Shown piece after piece: positions 5,291 through 5,840 of a stretch of 5,840 nucleotides of DNA. Position numbers and translations under genes: made by a program. Every line of letters starts with the position of its first letter. Positions within the stretch are counted from its first letter, which is position 1. Below the pieces are notes generated by a model, which saw nothing but the letters and a program-made list of their open reading frames with translations, made no database searches and was not told where the DNA came from. The stretch spans positions 1 to 5,840 of the forward strand of contig JAYVKG010000313.1 in NCBI GenBank assembly GCA_043768625.1. The letters run 5' to 3'. Origin of the DNA: UKL13-2 sp043768625. Lineage in GTDB: Bacteria > Pseudomonadota > Gammaproteobacteria > Burkholderiales > Usitatibacteraceae.

Positions 5291-5840
5291 ATGGCCGACA
5301 GGGCCGCCGTCAAATGCGTATCGATGCTCGTCGGCATCTTCATCGGTCTCGGCATTTTCTCCGCGCCCCAGTTGGTTACACCGCAATTGCATCCCGGCAT
5401 TCTTTGCCAGACCTACACCGCCAGTCTGTTTATCAGCTCCCGCACTGCCGCTATCCAGCGCAGGTGCCACGGGGTTTGCCGCAGGAATGACTGCCACGCA
5501 TAGCAACGGTGGCACGCTGACCATCCGTGGTGCCCCCCCCCCGCTGCGGGGTCCTTTAGGCCCATCGTCACCGCAACTGACAGCGCCGCAGGTACGCTTA
5601 ATACCAGCCTAAGTCTGTCCAATATTCAAGTAGCTAGCAACGCCACGGCGAGCTCGGCAGGCAGTAGTCATAGTTGTTTCAATCAACGGCGGGGTGCAGT
5701 GCTGGGGTCTTAACAGCAGTGGCCTACTCGGCAACAACAGCACCATGAATAGCAATTTGCCGGTGCAGCCGGTTGGCCTCACCAGCGGTCTCACGGCGGT
5801 ATCGGCCGGGGAAAGCCACGGTTGCGCAGCGGTCAGCGGC
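5291..5840 (+). pseudogene. Frameshifted exported protein: signal peptide, Ig-like domain, RCC1 repeats (runs off window)
   Basis: No single frame is open here, but one protein can be followed by changing frame. From the ATG at 5291 the frame gives a signal-peptide-like start (basic, then LVGIFIGLGIFSAPQ) and LVTPQLHPGILCQTYTASL, like the first strands of a He_PIG-type Ig domain; it stops at 5501-5503. From about 5457 a second frame continues with SAGATGFAAGMT...GTLTIRGAP. After the C10 run (5533-5542) the first frame returns with AAGSFRPIVTATDSAAGTL and SSAGSSHSC. From about 5679 the second frame reads SINGGVQCWGLNSSGLLG and LTSGLTAVSAGESHGCAAV to the edge, the pattern of RCC1 beta-propeller repeats. 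Three frame changes imply a decayed gene or base errors at a contig end. The start is weakly supported (AGG close to the ATG). RCC1 is confident, the Ig domain moderate. Confidence 0.7.
5533..5542 (+). repeat. C10 homopolymer inside the Ig-like region
   Basis: Ten consecutive C bases separate the frame encoding LTIRGA from the frame encoding AAGSF. Eight or eleven C would join them; eight would give GAPPAAGSF, close to the GTPTAAGSF usual at this point of He_PIG-type domains. The run may be a slippage-prone phase-variation tract, the site of an old indel, or a base-calling error. Confidence 0.6.

Noticed and set aside
5217..5612. Plus-strand open frame of 131 codons from a GTG, as an intact gene
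   Set aside because: It overlaps the end of VF530. Its first half is Ser/Pro-rich without motifs, while the neighbouring frame gives the signal peptide. Only its middle (about 5457-5532) matches the Ig-like protein, which fits a frameshifted gene better.
1..5840. A novel multi-gene defence, mobile or biosynthetic system
   Set aside because: Strands alternate and families are unrelated. No nuclease, ATPase, transposase, integrase or repeat array is present, so nothing supports a linked system.

Overview
The window is 5.8 kb of bacterial chromosome with moderately high GC. It carries five intact protein genes and, at the right edge, one broken gene. Families such as VF530, the VC1184-type class V aminotransferase and a DUF885 lipoprotein with a Gram-negative lipobox point to a proteobacterium, probably beta- or gamma-proteobacterial. 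Genus cannot be read from this sequence. There are no rRNA or tRNA genes, CRISPR arrays, transposases or phage genes.

Layout from left to right: (1) a minus-strand DUF885 zinc-peptidase-like lipoprotein (60-1856); (2) a non-coding divergent region of about 310 bp with an AT-rich core and small dyads; (3) a plus-strand zinc-ribbon, one-TM, bacterial PH-domain protein (2171-2689); (4) a plus-strand PLP enzyme of the cysteine-desulfurase-like VC1184 subfamily (2803-4032) with Tyr where the catalytic Cys should be; (5) a 180-bp convergent spacer; (6) a minus-strand S4/RsuA-type pseudouridine-synthase-like protein (4213-4920) that lacks the catalytic Asp; (7) a 117-bp divergent spacer; (8) a plus-strand VF530 small DNA-binding protein (5038-5265); (9) from about 5291 to the right edge, a frameshifted remnant of an exported protein: signal peptide, a putative Ig-like (He_PIG-type) domain, then RCC1 repeats.

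The genes look like independent housekeeping or accessory units, not one pathway. Strands alternate, gaps exceed 100 bp on most junctions, and nothing resembles an operon encoding a new system. The most notable points are two enzymes whose hallmark catalytic residues are replaced, and the 5291-5840 remnant, in which one protein can be reconstructed only by changing frame three times, once across a run of ten C. I found no convincing evidence of an undescribed multi-gene system.
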